Source of the DNA: Shewanella hanedai
GTDB lineage: Bacteria > Pseudomonadota > Gammaproteobacteria > Enterobacterales > Shewanellaceae
Assembly (NCBI RefSeq): GCF_007197645.1
Contig: NZ_VKGK01000001.1
Location: 310,001-374,000 of the forward strand
DNA: 64,000 nt
Direction of reading: 5' to 3'
Part shown: positions 53,121 through 62,073 of the stretch, in pieces
How the letters are laid out: each line of letters begins with the position of its first letter
Position numbering within the stretch: the stretch's first letter is position 1
The notes under the pieces: generated by a model
Told to the model about the DNA's origin: nothing
What the model saw: only the letters and a program-made list of their open reading frames with translations
Databases searched by the model: none
Translations under genes and position numbers: made by a program

Positions 53121-53393
53121 TTAGTTACCAGCAGCACTTTTATTTGCGGCTTCGTTGTAATTACCGAGGTTATAATCTTCTTTTGCCACGTTAGTCGCAT
53201 CAACAGCTGATGCTTTAGCTGCCGTGATTTGTGCAGTAGAGTCCACACCTGACATTTCAGAAGAGAGCCCTGCAACCTGGTTACGGATTGTTTGACCAAA
53301 AAAGCTGTACACACCAATTGCTGAAACAGCAATCAATGCCACAATGATAATATATTCAGTCATACCTTGACCGCGTTGTTTATTTTTTAACAT
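53121..53393 (-). CDS. flp: Flp-type pilin 1 (probable major pilin)
   Basis: The 90-aa precursor has a short basic leader and the site 'RGQGMTEYIIIVALIAVSAI' (Glu +5, Tyr +6), a hydrophobic assembly helix, 'GVYSFFGQTIRNQVAGLSSE' and a small soluble tail 'DYNLGNYNEAANKSAAGN'. It is longer than minimal Flp (~50-75 aa). AAGGAGAGAT before the ATG is an excellent ribosome site, and the gene is first in the tad run with its own terminator, as expected for the abundant subunit. The prepilin peptidase is not encoded nearby. Confidence 0.88.
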   Translation of the reverse strand: MLKNKQRGQGMTEYIIIVALIAVSAIGVYSFFGQTIRNQVAGLSSEMSGVDSTAQITAAKASAVDATNVAKEDYNLGNYNEAANKSAAGN

Positions 53394-53410
53394 TCCATCT
53401 CTCCTTGAGA

Positions 53411-53438
53411 ATATAATACAGTTAACGGTATATTATAC
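53411..53438 (-). promoter_or_regulatory. Imperfect dyad in the flp promoter region
   Basis: Around GTTAAC (53421-53426) the flanks ATATAATACA and GGTATATTATAC form an imperfect inverted repeat 20-45 bases before the flp start. On the minus strand TATAAT-like sequences are embedded in it. It may combine a -10 element with an operator for the neighbouring LuxR-type regulator. No good -35 is visible. Confidence 0.35.
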
Positions 53439-53509
53439 TGAATGTGATAAGTCTCAATTATTAGAAAGGATAATTTTAACATTCCGAATACATTCTTTGG
53501 GGTGGGTTC

Positions 53510-54142
53510 TTAATTGATTTCTTTGCCTTGGTTATAAGCAAGTAATAAATGACTGCGGTTTCTTATATTGGTCTTTTTGTAAATATTTTGCATATGCATT
53601 TTTATTGTGTTAATGGAAACGTTTAATTTGTCTGCCACTTGATCGTTGCTGAGCCCATTGCAAACTAAAGACAATACCTCTTTTTCTTTTTTTGTTGTCG
53701 ATGTCATTAATAACACCTGACCTTTAGATAAAGTTTGGTTTTGATAATTTAAAATGAATTTAGATAATGACTCATTACTAAAGTAAAGATTGCCATTTAA
53801 AATATTTGTGATTGTCTCTAATAAAGTGTGAGCAGGTGACTCAGAAAGGATGGCAGCTCTAAATCCAAGTTTTATAAGGAAAACTTCATCATCTATCGAT
53901 AGTTTATTGCATATTGCAATATGCAATCCACTGGAGAAAAGTATCTCGTCTAAATATTTTACATCATCTATAACTGAGTTTAAAAAGTGTAATAATATTT
54001 TTTGTTTTTCTTGTGAATTATTCCATGCACTCGTAATGTTTTTACTTTGATTAACTTTTAGGTTTAATAATCCCGCAGTGTTTTTTAGTTTTAGTAAGTT
54101 ATTATCTGTGTGATTAAGGGTAAAAATTTCACCATCATACAT
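53510..54142 (-). CDS. LuxR/CsgD-type transcription regulator of the tad locus
   Basis: The 210-aa protein ends with a LuxR-type helix-turn-helix ('TKKEKEVLSLVCNGLSNDQV', 'ADKLNVSINTIKMHMQNIYK', 'KTNIRNRSHLLLAY'). The N-terminal ~130 residues have the layout of a degenerate receiver domain ('FLIKLGFRAAILSESPAHTL') without a clear phospho-acceptor Asp, as in CsgD. It lies directly upstream of flp on the same strand, so it is the likely regulator of the pilus. It is distinctly more AT-rich than the tad genes. Confidence 0.8.
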   Translation of the reverse strand: MYDGEIFTLNHTDNNLLKLKNTAGLLNLKVNQSKNITSAWNNSQEKQKILLHFLNSVIDDVKYLDEILFSSGLHIAICNKLSIDDEVFLIKLGFRAAILSESPAHTLLETITNILNGNLYFSNESLSKFILNYQNQTLSKGQVLLMTSTTKKEKEVLSLVCNGLSNDQVADKLNVSINTIKMHMQNIYKKTNIRNRSHLLLAYNQGKEIN

Positions 54143-54462
54143 CCCATTTCCTTATGACATCCAACAGATGTAATGCTTTATTACTCGCTTCTTAGTACTA
54201 CAAATCTATCTTGTAATATCGTAATCATCGTTCTTTTTCAGTTATCTTGATTGTATCTGTTTGCACAGCGATCGCAACAGTTGATTAACCTATTCGTCGT
54301 CCATTTCGTCGAGTTTGCATCTGGGTGGGTTTTGTTTTGGGTTCTTTTTGTCTTATTAGTGTTATTTTTTAGTATTTAATACTAAAGGCTGATGCAGAGT
54401 GCTTAATATTTCGGATATAGCGATGTTTTATTCTGCAAAGCTTAATTGTCATATTATATGAA
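54143..54462. other. Intergenic region, no gene seen
   Basis: This 320-base AT-rich spacer lies between the M16 gene stop and the LuxR-type gene start, both minus strand. It should contain the regulator promoter. I see no RNA gene and no clear terminator. Confidence 0.35.
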
Positions 54463-55980
54463 TTAATATTTAATTGGTATTATCTCCCAATGTGGTAATT
54501 TTTCATGGAGATCTTTTTCTATTTTATCCATATCACCACGGATCAATATTGTAGGCGTACTTAAAAAGACATGTTGAGCCATGTGTTGCAGTGCCAGTGG
54601 GGTTAACTCACTAATGACATTTTGTTGAGCCTCACTTGAATCTACTTTTTTTAGTGCTAGCTGCTTTAGGTAATACGCAAATGCTGAGTTGATGGATTGC
54701 GAGGTTAATAGGTACTTACTTTTTTCATGTATTTTAAGTACTGATAGTTCAGCTTCTTCTATGAGTGTTTCACTGGCCAGATCGAGGTGATCTAAAATTC
54801 CTGAGATAAACGCGCCAGTATGTTGCAGTTGAGTACTGCCATAAAATTTTAGCGTGCGAGCCAGTGGATTGTTGAAACACCTTCCATATATGCCGTAAGT
54901 GAGACCGCGTTGCTCCCGTAAATCATAATAGAGCCTACCGGAAAAGCTGCGCCCCAACCAACTTGCCAACAATTGACAGCTAAGTGGGCCACTTTTTTCA
55001 TTAAGCACCATCTCTTTATCTGAGTATGTTTGAGATGTGGATGTTGAGATGGGTAAACGGTAACCGACTCTGACTTGAGTTTGTACTGCGCCTGGTGCAT
55101 CGATGATATAGAGGCGTTTTTGTGGATGCTGAGTGACAGTCGGCAAGGGGTCATGTTTCAGACTGGCGGCGCTGGTCTCTTTACTATTGGCAGGGGGGGG
55201 ATTGGGCAACTCCAGCGCTAATCTCTTCGGTAGCTCAATCAGCGCGTCTTCCTTTGCTGAGGTTAGCAGGTGCCATGTCGAGCCCGTTAATATAGCTGAC
55301 TGTAGTTTGATCAGGTCTTTATCGGTGAGTTCATCTTGCAGGGCTTGATTGCGTAAACTTAAGTTATAAGGGTGTTGTTCGCCGAGTATCTCCTTTGCCC
55401 ATACTGTCTCTATCTCACCGCCGCTGTATGCATTGATATGCTTATTCAGTTTTAACTGTCGGCGAACCGTGTCTAGATCTAAACCCTCGAAAGCTTCTGC
55501 TTGCCAACTTCTGGCTAACAAGGTTATGGCTGAGTTGACTTCTGCACTTGGGCAGGCCATCTGTAGGCTGATGCTGTGCATACTGGCGTTAATGCGTAAA
55601 CTCTCAATACATGTAAGACTCGATGTTGACGCTAGCCTGTAGGCTCTTTGATAGAGCGCGATATTAAGGACATCAATATTGTTAAATGGTCGCTTGGGAT
55701 TGATCAAGCTTAGGTTTAGATACACTAACTCCGATGGGCTTGACGGGTACTGATGTAAAGTGAGATTTTCAGCTATTTTGCTGACAGTCCACGTCTTATG
55801 TTTACCCTCATTAAAATTGACCTTAGGTGCACCTTTAAGTGTGGTGAATTCTGACACAATAGGTGCTTGACTGTCAGTGAATACTAACTTTGTTTGTTGG
55901 CAGGCTGAAAGGCCAAGTAATAACATGAAGCTGAAAGCGAGTGGGGTAATTCTTGGTGTTAATCTGGTTAGCTGTCTCAT
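54463..55980 (-). CDS. M16-family lipoprotein, probably non-catalytic partner
   Basis: A 505-aa protein with a lipobox ('AFSFMLLLGLSACQQTKLVF', Cys ~27), and an M16-type fold: 'LIELPKRLALELPNPPPANS' and 'LLASWLGRSFSGRLYYDLRE' followed by QRGLTYGIYG, the conserved M16 C-domain R-Y pair. No HxxEH zinc motif is present. It overlaps the upstream catalytic gene (ATGA at 55977-55980). Two-gene M16B pairs of one active and one inactive subunit are common, and this fits, with the partner anchored to the membrane. Confidence 0.8.
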   Translation of the reverse strand: MRQLTRLTPRITPLAFSFMLLLGLSACQQTKLVFTDSQAPIVSEFTTLKGAPKVNFNEGKHKTWTVSKIAENLTLHQYPSSPSELVYLNLSLINPKRPFNNIDVLNIALYQRAYRLASTSSLTCIESLRINASMHSISLQMACPSAEVNSAITLLARSWQAEAFEGLDLDTVRRQLKLNKHINAYSGGEIETVWAKEILGEQHPYNLSLRNQALQDELTDKDLIKLQSAILTGSTWHLLTSAKEDALIELPKRLALELPNPPPANSKETSAASLKHDPLPTVTQHPQKRLYIIDAPGAVQTQVRVGYRLPISTSTSQTYSDKEMVLNEKSGPLSCQLLASWLGRSFSGRLYYDLREQRGLTYGIYGRCFNNPLARTLKFYGSTQLQHTGAFISGILDHLDLASETLIEEAELSVLKIHEKSKYLLTSQSINSAFAYYLKQLALKKVDSSEAQQNVISELTPLALQHMAQHVFLSTPTILIRGDMDKIEKDLHEKLPHWEIIPIKY

Positions 55981-57398
55981 AGCACACTCTCCTCCAGAGT
56001 ATCGCTCACTCCTTCAGGTAAGACTTCGAGTAGGGATTTTGTCCACCTGATGTACCAAGAAGGCAGCAGATCCAGTCGAACCAGATTATCGGCAAAATAC
56101 AGCCTTGCTACCTGTTGAATTTGCGCAGTCGTCACAGTGTTAATGCGTTCCCAAGGCCCAGTTAATGGCGTTAATGTATCTCTTTGTTGTGTTGCTGAGA
56201 GCAATCGCGCAAGTTGGGACGGTCGGTCGAGTCGTTGCAGCGCTTGATTAAGCCAGTTGGCTTTTAATTGGTGCAAAGACTCGTCATCAATACCATTATC
56301 GGCGATATCAATAATCATCTTTTGTACGTTAGTCACCAGCTGGTTGAGTGAAGTTTTAGCTCTGGGCACCATGACTAAGTTACTGACACCCATAAGATCC
56401 ATTGAGAGAGGGATGGAATAGGTGAGCAGTTGCTCTGGATCGGTTAGCCCGCTCTGTTTCATTAAACTGGCTCTATTTTGAAACAGGTAGGCCTCAAGTA
56501 ATGCGATTGCTGCGGCATCTTGATGTTGCTGACCAACGGTATGCCAAGCAAGTAGCACAGCAGGCCAAGGGCCTCTGGCGTCGATGATCTCACCATGTAC
56601 CTGTTTGTTTTTCGGTGCAAGCGGGGTAGCCGTGGCTAAAGAGGGAACCTTCAATGCTGGTTGCGGATTCTGCCATTGGCCAAACTCAGCATCGACCCAA
56701 GCATGGGTATTGTCGGAGTAGGTTCCCACTATGCTCAGTTGTGTGGCATCGGGTCGGTAATGGCGTTGATGAAACTGATTTAGCTGCTCAACGGTGGCAC
56801 TGCTGACATCCTCTTTACTGCCTATGACAGAATGGCCATAAGGGGTTCCGTCCGCCTGTGAAAGTAGGAACTCCATTGCATCACGTACATAGGGTTGATT
56901 ATCGATAGTGGTTGCCATCTCTTCCAGTACTGTTGCTTGTTGGTTTTCTACTGTTTGCTGACTCAGTACCGGACGAATAAAGCGATCAGCCTCTAGCCAA
57001 AGAGCAAGTTCAAGCGCTTCAGATGGCAGAGTGAGGTAGTAGTTGGTGAAATCGAAAAAGGTAGAAGCATTAAACTGGCCGCTTAGGGCGCTCATGGTTT
57101 GCGCGTAGCTGTCGCCGGGAGCATGTTGGCTGCCTTTAAATAGCATATGTTCAAATAGGTGAGCATACCCTGTTTGTCCTGTTATCTCATCTCTTGAACC
57201 TACCCTGAATTGGGTGGCAACAGACACACTGGTACTGAATGGGATCGGCAAAAGCCTAAGTTGTAGGCCATTATCAAGCTTTCTGTAGACAATGGTTTTT
57301 TCTATCGAATAGAGGGGAGCGGCCATCTGTTGCAGAGTTTGCCCGCTAGCCTGATTTGAGAGTAACGCGACCAAGCCAAGTAGGAGATATTTTTTCAG
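55977..57398 (-). CDS. Zinc metalloprotease of the M16 family (catalytic), likely CTG start
   Basis: The zinc site HLFEH is in 'TGYAHLFEHMLFKGSQHAPG', followed ~75 residues on by the family Glu ('NQQATVLEEMATTID'), so the enzyme should be active on peptides in the periplasm. The only standard start is TTG 57374, which cuts into a signal peptide. In frame upstream, CTG 57396-57398 follows AAGGA by ~7 bases and gives 'LKKYLLLGLVALLSNQASGQ', a perfect signal peptide; the stop TAA is at 57414-57416. I therefore report CTG as the likely start. It is coupled to the downstream M16 lipoprotein. Confidence 0.85.
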   Translation of the reverse strand: MKKYLLLGLVALLSNQASGQTLQQMAAPLYSIEKTIVYRKLDNGLQLRLLPIPFSTSVSVATQFRVGSRDEITGQTGYAHLFEHMLFKGSQHAPGDSYAQTMSALSGQFNASTFFDFTNYYLTLPSEALELALWLEADRFIRPVLSQQTVENQQATVLEEMATTIDNQPYVRDAMEFLLSQADGTPYGHSVIGSKEDVSSATVEQLNQFHQRHYRPDATQLSIVGTYSDNTHAWVDAEFGQWQNPQPALKVPSLATATPLAPKNKQVHGEIIDARGPWPAVLLAWHTVGQQHQDAAAIALLEAYLFQNRASLMKQSGLTDPEQLLTYSIPLSMDLMGVSNLVMVPRAKTSLNQLVTNVQKMIIDIADNGIDDESLHQLKANWLNQALQRLDRPSQLARLLSATQQRDTLTPLTGPWERINTVTTAQIQQVARLYFADNLVRLDLLPSWYIRWTKSLLEVLPEGVSDTLEESVL

Positions 57399-57416
57399 GG
57401 GATAGGTCCTTATTTA

Positions 57417-58010
57417 TACCAGATATCGTTGGATCACTTAGTTATTTTATATCAGCTTTGCTAGGAGCATATCTAGGTATGTTCCCAAAATACCTGAGAA
57501 TGTTTGTTTCAGGGGTCTTGTTTAAGCTCAATTCTTGGCGTGTTTTTTATGCAGGTAGTTTCAAGATGCTGATAATTAATGATTTTAATGTTGTCCAGTA
57601 TCCAAAAATATGATCAAGACACTTATGCTTGCTTGTTACTATGACAGGGGGTGTCTTTATGACATGATGTTGTAGCGCATCAAGATGACTTGAAAATAGA
57701 CAAATATGTGCTTGGTCATAAAACTGCATTGTATTAGCGGTAATATGGAGATTACTCTGGAACTAGCCTTATATAATTCTCATTATTTTGTTTTTTATGT
57801 TTTTATTGTTATTTGATTTTGTTGGTTTTTAATTTAAATTAGTGAGTCATTTAGGTTTTTTGGTATTAATTGGTGTAGATGGGCTAAATTTAATCTTATC
57901 TTCCCCTGAAGATAGGCTCGATAATGTATAATGCCTTAACTTTATAGGATTGAGAACATCCTGTTAGTTTGGCACTTTGAGATACTGTTATCACGTTTAG
58001 GGAGTTCATT
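57417..58010. other. Divergent intergenic region, AT-rich
   Basis: About 590 bases between the M16 operon (minus) and nhaP2 (plus). A short frame on either strand (57547-57729 minus; 57356-57613 plus) has no ribosome site or recognisable product. Promoters for both sides must lie here; long T runs occur at 57780-57860. No RNA gene is seen. Confidence 0.35.
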
Positions 58011-59744
58011 ATGAATGCAGAAACCATTAACCACTTTTTTCTAATTGGCGCATTCTTAATCGCGGTGAGCGTACTGTTAAGTGCAGTTTCATCTCGTGTT
58101 GGCATTCCTATTCTCTTGGTATTTCTTGGTGTGGGGATTCTTGCCGGAGAAAATGGCCCCGGTGGCATCCACTTTAATGACTACTCCGTTGCTTATCTCG
58201 TCAGTAATTTAGCGCTGGCGATCATCTTACTTGATGGCGGCATGCGCACCCGAGTGTCCAGTTTTCGTGTTGCTCTTTGGCCAGCGCTTTCGCTTGCCAC
58301 TTTTGGTGTGGCGATAACAACAGGGCTCACCGGCTTAATGGCGGCTTGGCTGTTCGACCTCAACTTGCTTCAAGGTCTCTTGATTGGGGCGATTGTTGGC
58401 TCGACCGATGCAGCCGCGGTGTTCTCTTTGCTCAAAGGTAAACGGTTAAACGAGCGTGTTGGCGCCACACTTGAGATTGAATCGGGCAGTAATGATCCAA
58501 TGGCGGTCTTTTTAACCGTAACCCTTATCGCCATACTCGCCAGTGTGGGCGATGGCTTGTCAGCAAGCTTTATGGCCATCAGCTTTCTCAAGCAGTTTGG
58601 CATCGGCGTGATGATGGGGGCGGGAGGAGGCTGGCTGTTATGGCAACTGATAAACCGCACGCAATTGGCCGATGGCTTGTATCCTATTTTGGCACTCAGT
58701 GGCGGCCTGATCGTATTTGCCACCTCAAATTACCTCGGTGGCAGTGGCATACTGTCTGTTTATCTGGTCGGTCTACTGCTGGGGAATAAAGCCACCCGTG
58801 GTCGTCATGCCATATTGAATGTGTTTGATGGTATGACTTGGTTAAGTCAAATTGGCATGTTCTTGGTACTGGGGCTGCTCTTAACACCGTCCGAGTTGAC
58901 TGATGTCGCTATCCCCGCGTTGGCACTGGCGTTTGGTATGATTTTAATCGCCAGACCAATCTCAGTCTGGTTAAGTTTGCTTCCCTTTAAAAGTTTTAGC
59001 GCCAAAGAGCGCTGGTTCATCTCCTGGGTTGGCTTACGCGGCGCGGTGCCGATTATTCTGGCTGTATTCCCCATGATGGCGGGTTTACCTAATGCGCAGC
59101 TCTATTTCAACGTGGCTTTCTTCGTTGTACTGGTATCGCTATTAGTGCAAGGCTGCTCTTTGGGGAAAGCATCACGCCTAGCAAAAGTGGATCTGCCTCC
59201 AGTCCCTGGCCCTATCTCCAGAGCTGGCGTCGAAATCTATCCTAAGAGTGAATGGGAACTGTTTGTTTATCACCTCAGTGAGAACAAGTGGTGTGTGGGC
59301 GAGCCATTAAGAAAACTGAATATGCCAGAGGGCACTCATATTGCGGCCCTGTATCGCAATAACGAGATGTTGCACCCCTCGGGAAGTACGATGCTGAACA
59401 CCGGCGATATTCTTTGCGTGTTAGGGCATGAAAAGGATCTTGATGGCTTAGGCAGGCTATTTAGTGAGCCACCTTTAACTAAGGTATTACCACGCTTTTT
59501 TGGTGACTTCTTCTTCGGTGTTGATATTGAACTGTCAGCGCTTGCGACTATGTATGGCTTAACGTTGGATGAGAAAACCATCAGCATGTCGGTAGGCGAG
59601 CTACTCAATGATCATTTGGCCGGTGAGCATGTGTTAGGTGATCAATTTGAGTGGCAATCACTGCACTGGATTATCTGCGAGCTTGAACAAGGCGTAGCAA
59701 CCAAGGTCGGCATTCGTTTACCCTCAGAGATGACCCTGTCCTGA
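58011..59744 (+). CDS. nhaP2: K(+)/H(+) antiporter NhaP2 (CvrA type)
   Basis: NhaP2 exchanges K+ or Na+ for H+ at the inner membrane. The 577-aa protein has ~12 membrane helices of the CPA1 family with '[20 protein letters not shown]' and '[20 protein letters not shown]' (the ND and D motif for ion binding) and '[20 protein letters not shown]'. A C-terminal TrkA-C domain ('[20 protein letters not shown]') and a CorC-like end follow. Length is canonical. GGGAG before ATG 58011. It is GC-richer than the neighbouring spacers and is monocistronic. Confidence 0.95.
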   Translation: MNAETINHFFLIGAFLIAVSVLLSAVSSRVGIPILLVFLGVGILAGENGPGGIHFNDYSVAYLVSNLALAIILLDGGMRTRVSSFRVALWPALSLATFGVAITTGLTGLMAAWLFDLNLLQGLLIGAIVGSTDAAAVFSLLKGKRLNERVGATLEIESGSNDPMAVFLTVTLIAILASVGDGLSASFMAISFLKQFGIGVMMGAGGGWLLWQLINRTQLADGLYPILALSGGLIVFATSNYLGGSGILSVYLVGLLLGNKATRGRHAILNVFDGMTWLSQIGMFLVLGLLLTPSELTDVAIPALALAFGMILIARPISVWLSLLPFKSFSAKERWFISWVGLRGAVPIILAVFPMMAGLPNAQLYFNVAFFVVLVSLLVQGCSLGKASRLAKVDLPPVPGPISRAGVEIYPKSEWELFVYHLSENKWCVGEPLRKLNMPEGTHIAALYRNNEMLHPSGSTMLNTGDILCVLGHEKDLDGLGRLFSEPPLTKVLPRFFGDFFFGVDIELSALATMYGLTLDEKTISMSVGELLNDHLAGEHVLGDQFEWQSLHWIICELEQGVATKVGIRLPSEMTLS

Positions 59745-59925
59745 GTAGTACAAAGTTAAATCGCCCTAATGGTTATGTTTTCTTCAATGTATCAATTGTG
59801 TCGTTGTTCATAGAGATAAACAATTGAAGTGATAGAAGTAATTTTATCACTTCAGTCCTTATCCCCAATTGACTAACCCGCTGACCTTGTTATCTTATGA
59901 CTATATTTCATGTGTTGGAAAGATA

Positions 59926-61107
59926 ATGGCTAGCGGAATTGTTACTCCTAAATATGTCAGTGATTTCAGCTGTATAGGCCCTGATTGTGAAGATAGCTGC
60001 TGTATCGGTTGGAACATCTATATCGATAAGCAAAGCTATAAAAAGACAATGGCCCATCGCGAATTGAAAAGCTTGGCTAAAACAGCCATGAAAAAGATTA
60101 AGAAAAGTGATGACCAGTGGGCGATTATACGCTCAGACGCCCAAGGCGCATGCCCCTTTTTGGATGGTAAGAAACTGTGTAAAGTTCACTCCTTAGCCGG
60201 TGAAGATACCCTGAGCGAAACCTGTAAAACCTACCCTAGAACCTGCTTGGTGAGAGACAGTGACAAGTTTCAATCGCTCTCGTTATCTTGTCCGGAAGCG
60301 GCGAGATTAATCCTCTTTAGTCCCGATGCGTTTATGTTTGATCATAAACTCAGTGGTTCAAAAATCACACCCCATGAAAGCCCGCTTTGGCTCAGTAAAT
60401 CCTACGACAACAGCATCGAGCTGCTGCTCAATGAGCATCTTAATTGGCAGGAGTCGTTACTGGCCATCGGCCTGTTAATTAATACTGCGGATAAGGTTTG
60501 GGGAAATGAGGTCGATGCTAGTCAGCTGGACGTTCGCTTAGAGCAACTCACCTTGTTAGCTGAGAAAGGTATGCTGCAAGAGCAGTATAAAGCCTTGGCT
60601 TATGCCGACGGACATCAGGTACAAGCATTCGCATCCATTCATGGCATGTTTATCGATGAGCACCCAAGACGTGATGGGGTCAGATTTAAAACGATTAATG
60701 ATGCTATCAGTGCATTGCTTAACGATGACAGAACCGTGGATGTCGATAAGATTAACCATGCATGGAACACCATCGCATCCCCCGCGTTAGAGGAGCATGG
60801 CGATCTGTTTAAGCGCTATATACTGTATTACATTTACCATGAATACTTTCCTATCACCTTAAACGAAGCCCCCCAGTCAGCCTTTAGATTACTGGTACTC
60901 GATTGCTTCATGCTCCGCTGCTATCTAGCCGTGATAGCCCATAAAAACAATGGTCTGTCTGAGAGTGATGTGATCCTCTGTTTTCAGGTTTACCATGTTG
61001 TACGACAACATAAATCGACCTTTATTAAAGGGGCAACCGCCATCATGGATAAGTTTAACTTCTCCAGCGTAGCAGGGATCATAAGCTTGTTAAAAACTGG
61101 AGGGTAA
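59926..61107 (+). CDS. fliB: FliB-like protein lysine N-methylase
   Basis: FliB methylates flagellin lysines in Salmonella. The 393-aa protein from ATG 59926 (GGAAAG upstream; the TTG at 59869 is less likely) has the Cys-rich signature of the family: 'FSCIGPDCEDSCCIGWNIYI', 'GACPFLDGKKLCKVHSLAGE', 'CKTYPRTC' and 'LSCPEAARLIL', which may bind an Fe-S cluster or zinc. It ends with a helical domain. There is no flagellin gene nearby, so its substrate is not shown by context; the symbol reflects family only. It borders the mobile-element zone. Confidence 0.82.
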   Translation: MASGIVTPKYVSDFSCIGPDCEDSCCIGWNIYIDKQSYKKTMAHRELKSLAKTAMKKIKKSDDQWAIIRSDAQGACPFLDGKKLCKVHSLAGEDTLSETCKTYPRTCLVRDSDKFQSLSLSCPEAARLILFSPDAFMFDHKLSGSKITPHESPLWLSKSYDNSIELLLNEHLNWQESLLAIGLLINTADKVWGNEVDASQLDVRLEQLTLLAEKGMLQEQYKALAYADGHQVQAFASIHGMFIDEHPRRDGVRFKTINDAISALLNDDRTVDVDKINHAWNTIASPALEEHGDLFKRYILYYIYHEYFPITLNEAPQSAFRLLVLDCFMLRCYLAVIAHKNNGLSESDVILCFQVYHVVRQHKSTFIKGATAIMDKFNFSSVAGIISLLKTGG

Positions 61108-61142
61108 TACTTGTGAAATAACAAGTTTTGAATATTTTTTTG

Positions 61143-61474
61143 ATGGGTTCATTGGGCGGTTTTGGTGTTTAATAGGTTTGCTGGATACCATTACTGAATT
61201 GGTGTTTATTGCTTGCAGCAGGTGCCGTGCAGGGATGCACCAATGTCGCAGTGGCAGGATGCCAAGGAGCTACCCGTCATATGTAAATACTTCTGCGGGA
61301 CGCTGCAAGTACAATTCCTGTAAGCTCGACGGTGGCATCTGACCTATATGGATATAGGAAATGCCGGAAAATGTAGGGAACATTTTTGGCCTTGCCACCA
61401 ACGCCCTCAGCCGCATTCACACCTGCTTGTTTATCTCTTCGATTTGGGTTAATTGGCTACGACCCCTTTGTTAG
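61143..61474. repeat. Degenerate non-coding repeat, copy A
   Basis: A ~330-bp non-coding segment beginning TGGGTTCATTG and containing 'GGTGTTTATTGCTTGCAGCA'. It also holds internal small palindromes (CCTATATGGATATAGG at 61350-61365) and ends with a 67-base tail (61408-61474) that is nearly identical to the tail of copy B. It resembles dispersed repeats I associate with Shewanella. No ORF is supported. Confidence 0.65.
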
Positions 61475-61482
61475 ATATGTGG

Positions 61483-61708
61483 TGGGTTCATTGTGCTGTT
61501 TTAGTATTTGGTAGATTTTCTGAAGACCGTAGCTGAATAGGTGTTTATTGCTTGCAGCAGGCCGATGTGTAAATACTTCTGTGACACAGCACTAGTATGT
61601 CCCTATAGCTTCGGCCATGACATCCATGTCATGGACGGTCACAGCCGCATTCACACCTGAGTGTTTATCTCTTCGATTTAGGTTAATTGGCTACGACCCC
61701 TTTGTTAA
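61483..61708. repeat. Degenerate non-coding repeat, copy B (tandem to A)
   Basis: A ~226-bp shorter relative of copy A in the same direction, with the same start (GGTGGGTTCATTG), the same 'GGTGTTTATTGCTTGCAGCA', a diverged or deleted middle with palindrome CCATGACATCCATGTCATGG (61610-61629 region), and the shared 67-base tail (61642-61708). Its end abuts the IS4 remnant directly. Confidence 0.65.
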
Positions 61709-61992
61709 AAATGAATGATAGTGGTACTCGGATCTCGAGCAGGCTAAGTGTATTGTTACTCATTGCCTGCTTATCTCAATTTGTGCTTTACCTGCTAGGT
61801 CTAGCCGTTAAAGTGGCTGGAAGACACTGGCAATATCAAGCTAATTCAATAAAACATCGCAATGTGCTCTCAAACCAATTTATTGGCTTAAGGGCTTACA
61901 AAGATAGGAAGTTGAAGCTGCTAAAATCTCACTGGCGAGCCGCTATAATGGCGCTGAAAGATTTAGTTAGGGATCCACAGGCATACTATTAA
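61709..61992 (+). pseudogene. IS4-family transposase, C-terminal remnant
   Basis: About 94 residues in frame, 'RLSVLLLIACLSQFVLYLLG' followed by LAVKVAGRHWQYQANS and 'HRNVLSNQFIGLRAY', match the C-terminus of IS4-family transposases. The catalytic DDE part is absent, and the 5' side runs directly into repeat copy B. It is a fragment and cannot transpose. A short frame through the repeat to TTG 61687 exists but is not meaningful. Confidence 0.75.
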
Positions 61993-61995
61993 ATT

Positions 61996-62025
61996 TGTGG
62001 GGATCCCTCAGACACTGACCCCACA
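61996..62025. repeat. Inverted repeat after the IS4 remnant
   Basis: TGTGGGG (61996-62002) and CCCCACA (62019-62025) pair around 16 bases, 4 bases after the IS4 remnant stop. It may be the transposase terminator or a trace of the element end. Confidence 0.4.
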
Positions 62026-62073
62026 TATTCTGTTAATGGTTTGACTGTGTTGTGCTATCAGTTACTAGTAGGT

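Noticed and set aside
52767..53332. Alternative-frame ORFs across both Flp pilins
   Set aside because: They parallel each other only because the pilin genes are duplicates; the pilin frames have the prepilin site and ribosome sites.
61143..61708. Integron attC sites or a CRISPR array
   Set aside because: There are only two degenerate copies of unequal length with no short regular spacing, no cas genes, and no attC-type core sites or integrase.
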